The notes beneath the pieces are model-generated. The model ran no database searches. It saw nothing but the letters and a program-made list of their open reading frames with translations, and was not told the origin of the DNA. Below are positions 1 to 6,371 of a stretch of DNA of 8,382 nt, one piece after another (the first letter of the stretch is position 1; the number at the start of each line of letters is the position of its first letter). Source of the stretch: Sulfurovum sp. bin170 (GTDB lineage: Bacteria; Campylobacterota; Campylobacteria; Campylobacterales; Sulfurovaceae); assembly GCF_010892395.1 (NCBI RefSeq), contig NZ_JAACKB010000012.1:1-8382 (forward strand). Reading direction: 5' to 3'. The position numbers and the translations under genes are program-made.

Positions 1-1
1 A

Positions 2-1417
2 GTGATGAAAAAGTTTAATTACAGTAGAAAAAAAGTATTTAAAATAGCCAAAGAAAAAAATATAAATATTTATTTGTCAAACTCTCAACAAATCTACCCC
101 CAACTAAACCTCTTCATCACAAAAAACAACGAGTGGATAGCATGGACAAAAGAGGGCTTCTACAACGCCTCAAAAGGAGCAGAGCAGTATATCGGTTATC
201 ATATCAATAGAGGAGCCAACAAAGAAGCAGAGTTTATGGATGTAAGCAGATTTAGACAGCAGTTCTACCGACCTGACCTTGTGACCAAAGCGATTAATGG
301 TGAAGATATTAGCTCTTATGCCCAAGGGATTGATATTGACTCTATTTTAAATTCAGGTTTGCCACCAAAAGTTGAGATTTTGACCACTTCACACACCATA
401 GATGGGGAGAGTGCCGAGATAGGGGTCAAGGTTTGTGACAATGGTGGAGGAGTAGAGAATCTAAACTTCTATGTCGATGATAAATCTATCAAATACCTAA
501 GCAGAACAAAAGCCTTTAGAGAGAAAAAAGAGACCATTGGAGCGTGTACGGTTATCGAGCAGAGAATCTCTGTGCCTAGTGGCAGACACACCATTGCGTT
601 TGATGCGACCAACCAAAAAGGGGATATTTTATCGAATAAGCCAACCATCACAATTGTCAATAATAAGAGAGTTGAGCGAAAACCAAACTTGCACCTCTTG
701 ACCCTTTCGATTAATGACTACAAAGATGATTCACTTGACCTCAAATTCCCCAATAATGATGCAGATAAGTTGAGTAGCAAACTCAAAAGCATTGGAAAAT
801 CTGTCTTTGGAACAGTCAACACTTACGCTCTAAAAGATAAGCAAGTGACCAAAGAGCAGATAGATAGAAAAGTCAAAGAGATAGCCGATAGGGTAAAAGC
901 AGATGATGTATTTGTCTTGTATATTTCAGGTCATGGGATTACCAATGATAGAGATGGAGATTATTACTTTATCCCTTATGGTTGTGCCAATGATGCTGAT
1001 GTGACCAAAGAGGCGATTAACCAACAGATATTCAAAGAGATAATGAGCCAGATTAAAGCTGTCAAATCGGTTATCTTGCTTGATACCTGTCAGAGTGGAA
1101 GCATGGCATCAAAAGAGTTGGTAAGCACCTCGGTTAACAGATTTGGGGGCAATGTGGGAAGTGCGATTATTGCAGGGGCTTCGAGTAGTCAGGATGCTAT
1201 TGATGGGTATAAACAGCATGGGATTTTTACCTATACCATTTTGGACGCAATGGGCAATAAAAAGGTGTATGATTTTGAGGATAGAATCTCTATTACGGAT
1301 ATTGCTAAATATGTAAAAGTGGTTTTGCCACGACTCGCCAAAGAGGCGTTTAACCATGAGCAGAAGCCTACTATTTATCTGAATGGGGATACGAGTTTTG
1401 CGATTGGGGGGATTTGA
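2..1417 (+). CDS. Caspase-family (peptidase C14) protein, Ig-like plus caspase domains; 5' end uncertain
   Basis: This is probably a cysteine peptidase of the caspase/metacaspase type; its substrate is unknown. Numbering starts at GTG 2-4. An ATG follows at 5-7, but the frame is open at the window edge, so the true start may lie outside. Residues 1-32 are Lys/Asn-rich and match nothing I know. Residues 34-95 (around NEWIAWTKEGFYNASKG and FYRPDL) match the linker that follows the WD40 propeller in WD40-caspase proteins. Residues 121-220 look like one Ig-like beta domain, and 228-470 are the caspase fold. The catalytic His is H311 in SGHG and the nucleophile is C363 in LLDTCQSG. The SSSQDAID segment (394-401) resembles the usual substrate-pocket strand. 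I see no signal peptide or membrane span. The role is inferred to be regulated proteolysis, possibly stress or defence related. The stop lies 23 bp before the first REP palindrome. Confidence 0.85.
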   Translation: MMKKFNYSRKKVFKIAKEKNINIYLSNSQQIYPQLNLFITKNNEWIAWTKEGFYNASKGAEQYIGYHINRGANKEAEFMDVSRFRQQFYRPDLVTKAINGEDISSYAQGIDIDSILNSGLPPKVEILTTSHTIDGESAEIGVKVCDNGGGVENLNFYVDDKSIKYLSRTKAFREKKETIGACTVIEQRISVPSGRHTIAFDATNQKGDILSNKPTITIVNNKRVERKPNLHLLTLSINDYKDDSLDLKFPNNDADKLSSKLKSIGKSVFGTVNTYALKDKQVTKEQIDRKVKEIADRVKADDVFVLYISGHGITNDRDGDYYFIPYGCANDADVTKEAINQQIFKEIMSQIKAVKSVILLDTCQSGSMASKELVSTSVNRFGGNVGSAIIAGASSSQDAIDGYKQHGIFTYTILDAMGNKKVYDFEDRISITDIAKYVKVVLPRLAKEAFNHEQKPTIYLNGDTSFAIGGI

Positions 1418-1427
1418 TATTTTTTGG

Positions 1428-1436
1428 TGGTATAAT
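1428..1436 (+). promoter_or_regulatory. Extended -10 promoter candidate ahead of the RAYT unit
   Basis: TGG followed by TATAAT is a perfect extended -10 (TGnTATAAT). It lies just after the caspase stop, and transcription would begin about 7 bp further on, inside the first REP palindrome. No -35 box is present at the normal spacing: a TTGATA at 1414-1419 is only 11 bp away. If used, it would give the transposase mRNA a leader of roughly 170 nt that contains both upstream palindromes. AT-rich DNA produces such boxes by chance. Confidence 0.4.
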
Positions 1437-1440
1437 TACC

Positions 1441-1465
1441 GTAGAGACAAGGCACGCCTTGTCTC
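1441..1465 (+). repeat. REP copy 1 (GTAG-headed palindrome)
   Basis: A GTAG foot overlaps a palindrome with arms GAGACAAGGC and GCCTTGTCTC around a central AC. As single-stranded DNA or RNA it should fold into a 9-bp stem with a CACG tetraloop. The ACC just before it is also present before copy 3, giving 28 bp of identity between 1438-1465 and 2150-2177. There is no T-run after it, so it is not a classic terminator, though it may stall or protect the 3' end of the caspase transcript. Confidence 0.9.
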
Positions 1466-1490
1466 CCTCCTATCAATATTATATTTTTAA

Positions 1491-1561
1491 AACATGACAT
1501 ATTTTGGAACATATCATATTTTTGGAACATATCATATTTTTGAAACATATCATATTTTTGA
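1491..1561 (+). repeat. Tandem repeat, 18-bp unit, about 4 copies
   Basis: The consensus unit AACATATCATATTTTTGR occurs at 1508-1525, 1526-1543 and 1544-1561. A diverged 17-bp copy lies at 1491-1507. The last GA of the array runs straight into the GAGACAAGG arm of REP copy 2. The unit length is a multiple of three, so the array leaves a reading frame open on the minus strand, but nothing suggests it is translated. It forms most of the spacer between the upstream REP pair. Confidence 0.9.
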
Positions 1562-1584
1562 GACAAGGCGTGCCTTGTCTCTAC
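1560..1584 (-). repeat. REP copy 2, inverted
   Basis: This is the exact reverse complement of copy 1 (25 of 25 bases), with its GTAG foot facing right (CTAC at 1581-1584 on the plus strand). Copies 1 and 2 could pair with each other over 25 bp around a 94-nt loop, or fold as two separate hairpins. The transposase ATG lies 32 bp downstream of this copy. Confidence 0.9.
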
Positions 1585-1601
1585 CATACCGATAAAACAT
1601 A

Positions 1602-1606
1602 AAGGA
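1602..1606 (+). promoter_or_regulatory. Ribosome binding site of the RAYT gene
   Basis: AAGGA is followed by a 10-nt gap to the ATG at 1617. It supports that start and lies just clear of REP copy 2. Pairing of the upstream REPs would therefore leave it exposed. Confidence 0.6.
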
Positions 1607-1616
1607 AAGCCCAAAA

Positions 1617-2150
1617 ATGCCAACCGAAAAATTTAACAAGCAATATCGCGTATCATCAACACGATTACAAAATTGGGATTATAGATGGGATGGATATTAT
1701 TTTATCACCATCTGCCCCAAAGACAAAGAGGAGTATTTCGGCAAGATTGAGAATGGCAAGATGATTTTATCTCCATTGGGTGTTATCGCTGATATATTGT
1801 GGTATGAAATAAAAAACCATGCCAAAAATATTAAATTGGATGTATTTGTTGTGATGCCAAATCATATTCATGGGATATTGATTTTATCGGGGAATGAAAC
1901 CGATGAAAAAAACATTGGACAAAAACGATTTCAAAATCAAGGTAAAAATAGCATATCTTCAATTGTTGGTGGGTATAAATCGGCTGTAACAAAACATGCT
2001 CATAGATTGAATTTTGAATTTGGTTGGCAGAGCAGGTTTTATGAAAATATCATACGAGATGAAGATAGATATATGCAGATTGTGGATTATGTGCATCAAA
2101 ATCCATTGAAATGGGAAAATGATAAATTTTTTAATATTCAAACATCATAA
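1617..2150 (+). CDS. REP-associated tyrosine transposase (RAYT, Y1/HUH family)
   Basis: This is a single-strand DNA nuclease/transposase of the IS200-like TnpA_REP group, which cleaves and rejoins REP hairpins through a 5'-phosphotyrosine link. It has 177 residues, a normal size for a RAYT. The core strand FITIC (29-33) leads the fold. The metal-binding HUH motif is H83-I84-H85 in MPNHIHGILI. The likely nucleophile is Y142 in WQSRFYENIIRDEDRY, and the conserved tail YVHQNPLKWE follows at 158-166. All key residues are present and there is no frameshift, so it may be active. It is flanked on both sides by inverted GTAG-headed REP pairs, which is the hallmark of the family, and no second transposase or IS200/605 TnpB lies nearby. 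The coding sequence is visibly AT-rich. The TAA stop is immediately followed by REP copy 3. Confidence 0.93.
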   Translation: MPTEKFNKQYRVSSTRLQNWDYRWDGYYFITICPKDKEEYFGKIENGKMILSPLGVIADILWYEIKNHAKNIKLDVFVVMPNHIHGILILSGNETDEKNIGQKRFQNQGKNSISSIVGGYKSAVTKHAHRLNFEFGWQSRFYENIIRDEDRYMQIVDYVHQNPLKWENDKFFNIQTS

Positions 2151-2152
2151 CC

Positions 2153-2177
2153 GTAGAGACAAGGCACGCCTTGTCTC
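2153..2177 (+). repeat. REP copy 3
   Basis: It is identical to copy 1 over 25 bases and begins two bases after the transposase stop codon. It could fold at the 3' end of the transposase mRNA. The TTGTCTCAAT running through its right end (2171-2180) is repeated twice further on. Confidence 0.9.
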
Positions 2178-2218
2178 AATGAATGATATGCCTTGTCTCA
2201 ATAACTTGTCTCAATAAC
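2171..2218 (+). repeat. Partial REP right arms and 13-bp tandem duplication
   Basis: TTGTCTCAAT occurs at 2171-2180, 2193-2202 and 2206-2215. The second and third lie within a perfect tandem of the 13-mer TTGTCTCAATAAC (2193-2218). The second is preceded by GCC, completing a lone right arm GCCTTGTCTC at 2190-2199 with no left arm. This looks like slippage or partial excision at REP copy 3. Confidence 0.75.
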
Positions 2219-2254
2219 GCATTATTGTATTAATAATTTTAATTTGAATGAGAT

Positions 2255-2279
2255 AAGACAAGGCGTGCCTTGTCTCTAC
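2255..2279 (-). repeat. REP copy 4, inverted, one mismatch
   Basis: Read on the minus strand it starts GTAG and matches the other copies at 24 of 25 bases. The last base is T instead of C, which shortens the potential stem by its outermost pair. It lies 36 bp beyond the stop of the prepilin peptidase gene and is transcribed by read-through from that operon, so it could act as a 3' hairpin there. There is no U-tract. It pairs with copy 3 around a 77-nt loop. Confidence 0.88.
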
Positions 2280-2315
2280 GCTTTACACATAACGATATAC
2301 ATGTTCGAGTAAGTT

Positions 2316-3065
2316 TTACCCATACATAAGCCACTGGGCAAGTTGCATAAACTGCTTATCAGCTACATATACTATAAATGTAGCAATAGCCAAAAATGGA
2401 ACAAATGGAACAGCTTTATCTTCTCTCGTATATGTAGCAATCAGTGATGGAATCATAGCTAGTATAGCAGATAAAAAGAGTGCATAGAAGAAGAGTGGAA
2501 AACCAAGTAATGCACCCATCGTTCCTGCTACGATAATATCTCCCTCACCCATAGCCTCTTTATTTAAGAAGTACTCTAAGTAGTATTTTAGTAGTATTAA
2601 TCCACCTGCTGCCATTAGAGCATATTGTATAGACTCTATGATATGTGGATTGATAATTGCTAGAGCAAGAGCCAATAGATTTAGACTATCAGGAACAGCC
2701 ATATATTTGAAATCTATCATCACCAAAGCAAATAGTAAAACAAATACCATAAATATTATAGGAAGATACCAAACCAATCCAAGTTTCAAAAAGAGTACAA
2801 TAGCAATCATACCAGTAGCAAACTCTATAAGTGGATACTGCATAGATATTTTCTCTTTGCAAAAATAACATTTGCCTCCTAGTATAATCCATGATATTAT
2901 AGGTATATTGTGCCACCATTTTAGAGGAGTTTGACAACTTTGACATTTTGAAGCAGGAAAAGCGATATTCTCATCATTTGGGATACGATATATTAGTACA
3001 TTTAGAAATGAACCAATTACAATACCAAATATAAATACGACCGTAACTAATAAAATCTCTTCCAT
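2316..3065 (-). CDS. Type IV prepilin peptidase / N-methyltransferase (A24 family)
   Basis: This inner-membrane enzyme cleaves the leader from type IV prepilins or pseudopilins and normally N-methylates the new N-terminus. The ATG at 3065 (249 residues) is preferred over the TTG one codon upstream, because GGAGGA at 3076-3071 lies 5 nt before it and TGATG couples it to the uppS stop. The first membrane helix (about 4-24) contains GSFLNV. The cytoplasmic zinc-type loop has two CxxC pairs, C41/C44 and C66/C69. The catalytic aspartates are D118 in MIDFKYMAVPD and D176 in GEGD. PFVPFLA (about 220-226) matches the conserved C-terminal helix. It is full length, with about seven or eight hydrophobic segments. 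No pilin gene is in the window, so the substrates (type IV pili, competence or type II secretion) cannot be named. It is the last gene of the glmU operon. Confidence 0.95.
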   Translation of the reverse strand: MEEILLVTVVFIFGIVIGSFLNVLIYRIPNDENIAFPASKCQSCQTPLKWWHNIPIISWIILGGKCYFCKEKISMQYPLIEFATGMIAIVLFLKLGLVWYLPIIFMVFVLLFALVMIDFKYMAVPDSLNLLALALAIINPHIIESIQYALMAAGGLILLKYYLEYFLNKEAMGEGDIIVAGTMGALLGFPLFFYALFLSAILAMIPSLIATYTREDKAVPFVPFLAIATFIVYVADKQFMQLAQWLMYG

Positions 3066-3748
3066 CAAAGTCCTCCAAATCTTCGATTTCTATTGACATA
3101 CTGGTCAACAATATCATCCAACTCATGAGGTGTAAAATCAGGCCAAAGTGTAGGTGTAAAGAAAAATTCGGAGTATGATAGTTGCCAAAGGAGAAAATTT
3201 GATAGTCTCTGCTCTCCACTTGTTCTTACCATAAGGTCTATATCTGTATATGGAGTATTAAGTTCATCTCCTAAACTATTTTCGGTAATCTCTTCACCTC
3301 TACTAGCTAGTCTTGTTGCCGCTTTTGCTATCTCCTCTCTTGAACCATAGTTCAGAGCCAAAATCTGCGTTACATTAGTGTGGTGAGCTGTCTGCTCTTT
3401 TATAGAAGCTATAGTTTTTTGAAGTTTAGGTGAAAACCCCTCTATATCTCCTACTGTCTCAAATCTTGCACCAAACCGATGATAGGTCTCAAGCTCTTTT
3501 TTGAGCCATCTATCAAGCAGACGCATAAGGAAATCAACCTCATATTTTGGTCGTTTCCAGTTCTCTGTACTAAAGGCATATAGTGTCACAGTCTCTATGG
3601 TCTCATGCTCTGCACAATATTCTGTAATATCACGAATAGTGTCTGCACCTTTTTCGTGTCCTTTGGTACGAATCAAACCTCTCTCTTTTGCCCATCTTCC
3701 ATTGCCATCCATAATGATAGCTAGATTTTTTAATATATTATTGCTCAT
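3065..3748 (-). CDS. uppS: Undecaprenyl diphosphate synthase (cis-prenyltransferase)
   Basis: UppS condenses eight isopentenyl diphosphates in cis onto farnesyl diphosphate to make the C55 lipid carrier precursor for peptidoglycan and other envelope polymers. The protein has 227 residues, normal for the family. The catalytic/magnesium aspartate D14 lies in IMDGNGRWA. FSTENWKRP (59-67) is a conserved substrate-site strand. NYGSR (133-137) is the NYGGR-type motif. RTSGEQRLSNFLLWQ (175-189) holds the Arg and Ser that bind the IPP diphosphate, and LWPDF (201-205) closes the fold. The ATG overlaps the end of coaBC by 11 nt and no strong Shine-Dalgarno is visible, so it probably depends on coupling to coaBC. 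Confidence 0.98.
   Translation of the reverse strand: MSNNILKNLAIIMDGNGRWAKERGLIRTKGHEKGADTIRDITEYCAEHETIETVTLYAFSTENWKRPKYEVDFLMRLLDRWLKKELETYHRFGARFETVGDIEGFSPKLQKTIASIKEQTAHHTNVTQILALNYGSREEIAKAATRLASRGEEITENSLGDELNTPYTDIDLMVRTSGEQRLSNFLLWQLSYSEFFFTPTLWPDFTPHELDDIVDQYVNRNRRFGGL
3071..3076 (-). promoter_or_regulatory. Strong Shine-Dalgarno inside the end of uppS, deciding the prepilin peptidase start
   Basis: GGAGGA on the minus strand also encodes the last two glycines of UppS. It is 5 nt from the ATG at 3065, and the UppS stop and the new start share one base (TGATG). This favours coupled re-initiation. Confidence 0.8.
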
Positions 3749-5009
3749 TTTCTAATTTTTGACTCTCTTTTAAAATTTTAAAAGATAATCCAAGTTTATC
3801 AGAAGTTCCGAGGTCTATACTCTCTTCCCCTGTTATAAATATTATGTTGTTCTCATCAGTTCCAAAACTTTGGCTATCTTTTAGCAAATTATAACATACT
3901 CCATCTATATCTTTCTTTTTAAGAATAGATTCAGCATTGAAAAATCCATTTTTAGAGTCCATTTCAGCTTTAAATCCGATAGTAATCAATCCATCTTTAT
4001 TAATCTCTTGTAAAATATCAGGATTTTGTTTCAGTTCTACACTCCATTTATCTCCAATATCACTCTTTTTTATCTTTCCTACCTGCGGAAACTTAGGAGT
4101 AAAATCAGATACGGCGGCCGCCATAAAGAGATAAGGTTTTTTCTGTATAAGATGGACAGGTTCACTGCTATTCATACTAGCATGGCTCATCTTCCCTTTT
4201 TTGGAGACTCTCACAGCATCAATGGTATACTCTAGCATCTCTTGTGCATCATCTACCTCTATGGTATAAATCTCATTAGGAATCTCACTATACTCTTTTG
4301 TTGTTATGAGACAAACATCAGCACCTCTTAGATATAGAGCCGTAGCGAGAGCATTTGCCATTTTACCTGAGGAGAAGTTTGATAGGTATCGTACATCATC
4401 TATTTTTTCACGAGTTCCTCCACCTGTTACCACTACTTTTCTATCTCTCCAAAACTCGACTTCAAGGAGTTTTTGTGCTGTTTGGTAGAAGATTTCACTA
4501 GGCTCTGCCAATGCACCATCTCCCTCATCTCCACAGGCTAATAGTTTGGATTGTGAAGAGATGATTTTGACATCATTTACTGCCAACATCTTAAGAGAGC
4601 CTTCTGTATAGTGGTTTGCCATCATTTGAGTATTGGCAGATGGTGCGATAAGTAGAGGTTTGTTAAAAGCTAGGGCAGTTTGTAGTAAGATATTATCGGC
4701 TATACCTTTGCTAAGTTTGTTAATGCTGTTTGCTGTAGCAGGAGCAATAACAAAAACATCACTATCTTTTCCAAACTCTATATGATTCACTCTTGATGAC
4801 CAACTTTCACTACTCTCTGTAAGAACAGGATTGCGTGTCAAAGCCTCAAATGTCAAAGCGGATACAAATCGTTCGGCACTGGGGGTCATGACCACTCTAA
4901 CCTCTGCACCTGCTTTGATAAATAGTCTAGCTACTTCACACGCTTTGTAAGCAGAGATACTTCCTGTAACTCCCAAAAGAACTCTTTTCCCCTTTAAATC
5001 AAGTTGCAT
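3738..5009 (-). CDS. coaBC: Bifunctional phosphopantothenoylcysteine decarboxylase / phosphopantothenate-cysteine ligase
   Basis: CoaBC carries out two steps of coenzyme A synthesis: ligation of cysteine to 4'-phosphopantothenate (CoaB) and FMN-dependent decarboxylation to 4'-phosphopantetheine (CoaC). The N-terminal CoaC domain (about 6-185) has GVTGSISAYKA, the active-site H76 in NHIEF, N126 in PSANTQMM and C159 in LLACGDEGDG. These match E. coli H75, N125 and C158 nearly position for position. The CoaB domain (about 190-415) has VTGGGTREKIDDVRYLSNFSSGKM, AAAVSDF (297-303) and the KIKK lysines (312-315). About 20 extra polar residues (around 267-290) lie between DAQEM and AAAVSD compared with the standard length. 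GGAAAGAG at 5023-5016 is 6 nt from the start, and TAATG joins it to the glmU stop. Confidence 0.98.
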   Translation of the reverse strand: MQLDLKGKRVLLGVTGSISAYKACEVARLFIKAGAEVRVVMTPSAERFVSALTFEALTRNPVLTESSESWSSRVNHIEFGKDSDVFVIAPATANSINKLSKGIADNILLQTALAFNKPLLIAPSANTQMMANHYTEGSLKMLAVNDVKIISSQSKLLACGDEGDGALAEPSEIFYQTAQKLLEVEFWRDRKVVVTGGGTREKIDDVRYLSNFSSGKMANALATALYLRGADVCLITTKEYSEIPNEIYTIEVDDAQEMLEYTIDAVRVSKKGKMSHASMNSSEPVHLIQKKPYLFMAAAVSDFTPKFPQVGKIKKSDIGDKWSVELKQNPDILQEINKDGLITIGFKAEMDSKNGFFNAESILKKKDIDGVCYNLLKDSQSFGTDENNIIFITGEESIDLGTSDKLGLSFKILKESQKLENEQ

Positions 5010-6304
5010 TATCTACTCTTTCCAAAAAATCTATAGAAGAACTCTGCCATGATTTTAAGAGGTGGTCTGGATATAGCAAGACTACCCTGTTTTACATTTT
5101 TGGTGAGTGTGGTTCCTGCTGCAATGATAACATCATCCTCTATGGTCACAGGAGCGACCAACTGTGTATCACTTCCCACAAATACATTTTTACCTATAAC
5201 AGTTTTGTATTTATTTTTGCCATCATAGTTACAGGTAATTACACCTGCACCGATATTCGACCCCTCACCGATAGTAGAATCACCGATATAAGCAAGATGA
5301 CCTGCCTTGACTCCTGTGAGTGTTGATTTCTTGATCTCAACAAAGTTCCCTATGTGTGTATCTCTAATATCTGCTAGTGGTCGCAGTCGCCCCATTGGTC
5401 CAACATCGGAGTTGATGACTTTTGCATCCTCTATCACCGAATGGCTTTTGATGTGAGCATTCTCTAAGTAGCTCTCTCCCAAGATAGTTACACCATTTTC
5501 AACTATACATTCTCCTTTAAACTTCGCACGGCAGTCGATATAGATAGTATCAGGCAGACGCATAATCACCCCTGCCATCATTAGCTCCTCTTTGATACGA
5601 TTTTGCATAATCTCTTCTGCTTTTGCCAAATCAAGCTTGGAGTTTACCCCTTTGAACTCCTCCTCTTCTACAAATATAGGAGTTACCATTAAATCTTCAT
5701 CAACTGCCATTTTTACTATATCTGTTAGATAATACTCTTTTTGAGCATTATGGTTATCTATCATTGGAATATATCGGTTTAGCAGAGTGCTATCGACACA
5801 GTATATCCCTGCATTGACTGTTTTAGTCTCTTTTTGAATCTTATTACAATCTTTCTCTTCAACTATCTCTTGCACTTTCTCATTCTTTATAATTACACGA
5901 CCATATCCAGATGGATTATCTAGTTTGATAACAGACATATTTATATCTGCATCTCCAGAAGTGAGTGCTAGAAGTGAGTTTTGGGTGATGAGTGGCATAT
6001 CACCATTTAATATAAGCGTTTTTTCATATTTAGTTGTAATATCTCTCATCGCTCCACCAGTTCCTGGGAACTGCTCTACATCTTGTATATGGAAGTTGAT
6101 ATTTTTATAATCTTTTTCGACAGACTCTTGTATGCGAGAAGCTTGGTGATAGAGTACTATAGTAATGTCATCAGAGATTTTTTGTGCGGCATCTATGGCA
6201 TGAAAGAGCATCGCTTTTCCTGATATTTCATGGAGAACTTTTGGGGTGGTAGATTTCATTCTACTACCTTTTCCTGCAGCTAATATGACAACAGATATAG
6301 ACAT
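5009..6304 (-). CDS. glmU: Bifunctional GlmU: N-acetylglucosamine-1-phosphate uridyltransferase / glucosamine-1-phosphate acetyltransferase
   Basis: GlmU acetylates glucosamine-1-phosphate with acetyl-CoA and then couples the product to UTP, giving UDP-GlcNAc for peptidoglycan and lipopolysaccharide. The uridyltransferase half (1 to about 220) has LAAGKGSRMK (8-17), K22, GTGGAM (81-86), D102 in NGDMPL and N221 in GVNSK; D102 and N221 are the metal ligands. The left-handed beta-helix half has RLRP (306-309), the catalytic-base H336 in AGHLAYIGD and NIGAGVITCNYDG (350-362). At 431 residues it is slightly shorter than the E. coli protein, mainly at the tail. AAAAGG at 6318-6313 lies 8 nt before the ATG. 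It is the first gene of the operon, behind a TATAAT box at 6354-6349. Confidence 0.98.
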   Translation of the reverse strand: MSISVVILAAGKGSRMKSTTPKVLHEISGKAMLFHAIDAAQKISDDITIVLYHQASRIQESVEKDYKNINFHIQDVEQFPGTGGAMRDITTKYEKTLILNGDMPLITQNSLLALTSGDADINMSVIKLDNPSGYGRVIIKNEKVQEIVEEKDCNKIQKETKTVNAGIYCVDSTLLNRYIPMIDNHNAQKEYYLTDIVKMAVDEDLMVTPIFVEEEEFKGVNSKLDLAKAEEIMQNRIKEELMMAGVIMRLPDTIYIDCRAKFKGECIVENGVTILGESYLENAHIKSHSVIEDAKVINSDVGPMGRLRPLADIRDTHIGNFVEIKKSTLTGVKAGHLAYIGDSTIGEGSNIGAGVITCNYDGKNKYKTVIGKNVFVGSDTQLVAPVTIEDDVIIAAGTTLTKNVKQGSLAISRPPLKIMAEFFYRFFGKSR

Positions 6305-6348
6305 TTTTTAAACCTTTTCGATAAAATACTGATTAATTTTTAAAAAGT

Positions 6349-6354
6349 ATTATA
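6349..6354 (-). promoter_or_regulatory. -10 box of the glmU operon promoter
   Basis: TATAAT on the minus strand is a perfect consensus and predicts a leader of about 38 nt before the glmU ATG. The hexamer 17 bp upstream (TTATTA) is a poor -35, as is common in this phylum. A plus-strand TATTAT (6348-6353) overlaps it and could serve trmA, so the two divergent promoters may share one melting region. Confidence 0.6.
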
Positions 6355-6367
6355 TCCAATACAAATT

Positions 6368-6371
6368 AAGG
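6368..6371 (+). promoter_or_regulatory. Ribosome binding site supporting the TTG start of trmA
   Basis: AAGG (in TTAAGGT) is 7 nt from TTG 6379-6381. No in-frame ATG lies upstream in the short gap. A downstream start would remove the conserved cysteine motif that begins at residue 3, so TTG is the best start. Confidence 0.7.

Larger units (their letters stand above)
1441..2279 (+). mobile_element. REP/RAYT unit (REPtron-like): transposase gene bracketed by inverted REP pairs
   Basis: This is an 839-bp unit bounded by REP palindromes in opposite orientation, with two more palindromes inside and one transposase gene (1617-2150). Read from its GTAG end, the 25-bp repeat is identical in three copies (1441-1465, 1584-1560, 2153-2177). 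It has one mismatch, in the last base, in the fourth (2279-2255). The paired-and-inverted layout resembles the BIMEs of enterobacterial REP systems. RAYTs are thought to act on single-stranded REP hairpins that carry a GTAG foot, so the outer repeats should be substrates and not classical terminal inverted repeats. No target-site duplication was recognised. It occupies the gap between two genes that converge on it. Confidence 0.8.

Noticed and set aside
1441..1584. A two-repeat CRISPR-like arrangement (palindromic repeat, spacer, palindromic repeat).
   Set aside because: The two copies are inverted relative to each other, the spacer is 94 bp and internally repetitive, and no cas gene is present.
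1375..1623. A minus-strand open frame with a repeated KYDMFQ peptide.
   Set aside because: It is the reverse-strand reading of the 18-bp tandem array and REPs and has no homology or ribosome site worth noting.
2213..2241. AT-only hairpins (AATAA/TTATT and ATTATT/AATAAT followed by TTTT) as a terminator for the transposase gene.
   Set aside because: The stems are 5-6 A/T pairs, too weak, and such structures are common by chance in sequence this AT-rich.
1441..2279. A classical IS element with 25-bp terminal inverted repeats and a DDE transposase.
   Set aside because: The encoded enzyme is an HUH/Y1 protein, and the repeats are themselves palindromes present four times, which fits a REP/RAYT unit; no target duplication was seen.
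2..2279. Caspase-like gene plus RAYT as a combined defence or toxin system.
   Set aside because: They have a stop, a promoter candidate and REPs between them, and RAYT units insert widely between genes; adjacency alone does not support a shared function.
4114..4121. A GCGGCCGC (NotI-type) octamer in an otherwise AT-rich gene, suggesting a cloning scar.
   Set aside because: On the minus strand it encodes the conserved alanines of MAAAVSD in CoaB, in frame and without interruption, so it is natural coding sequence.
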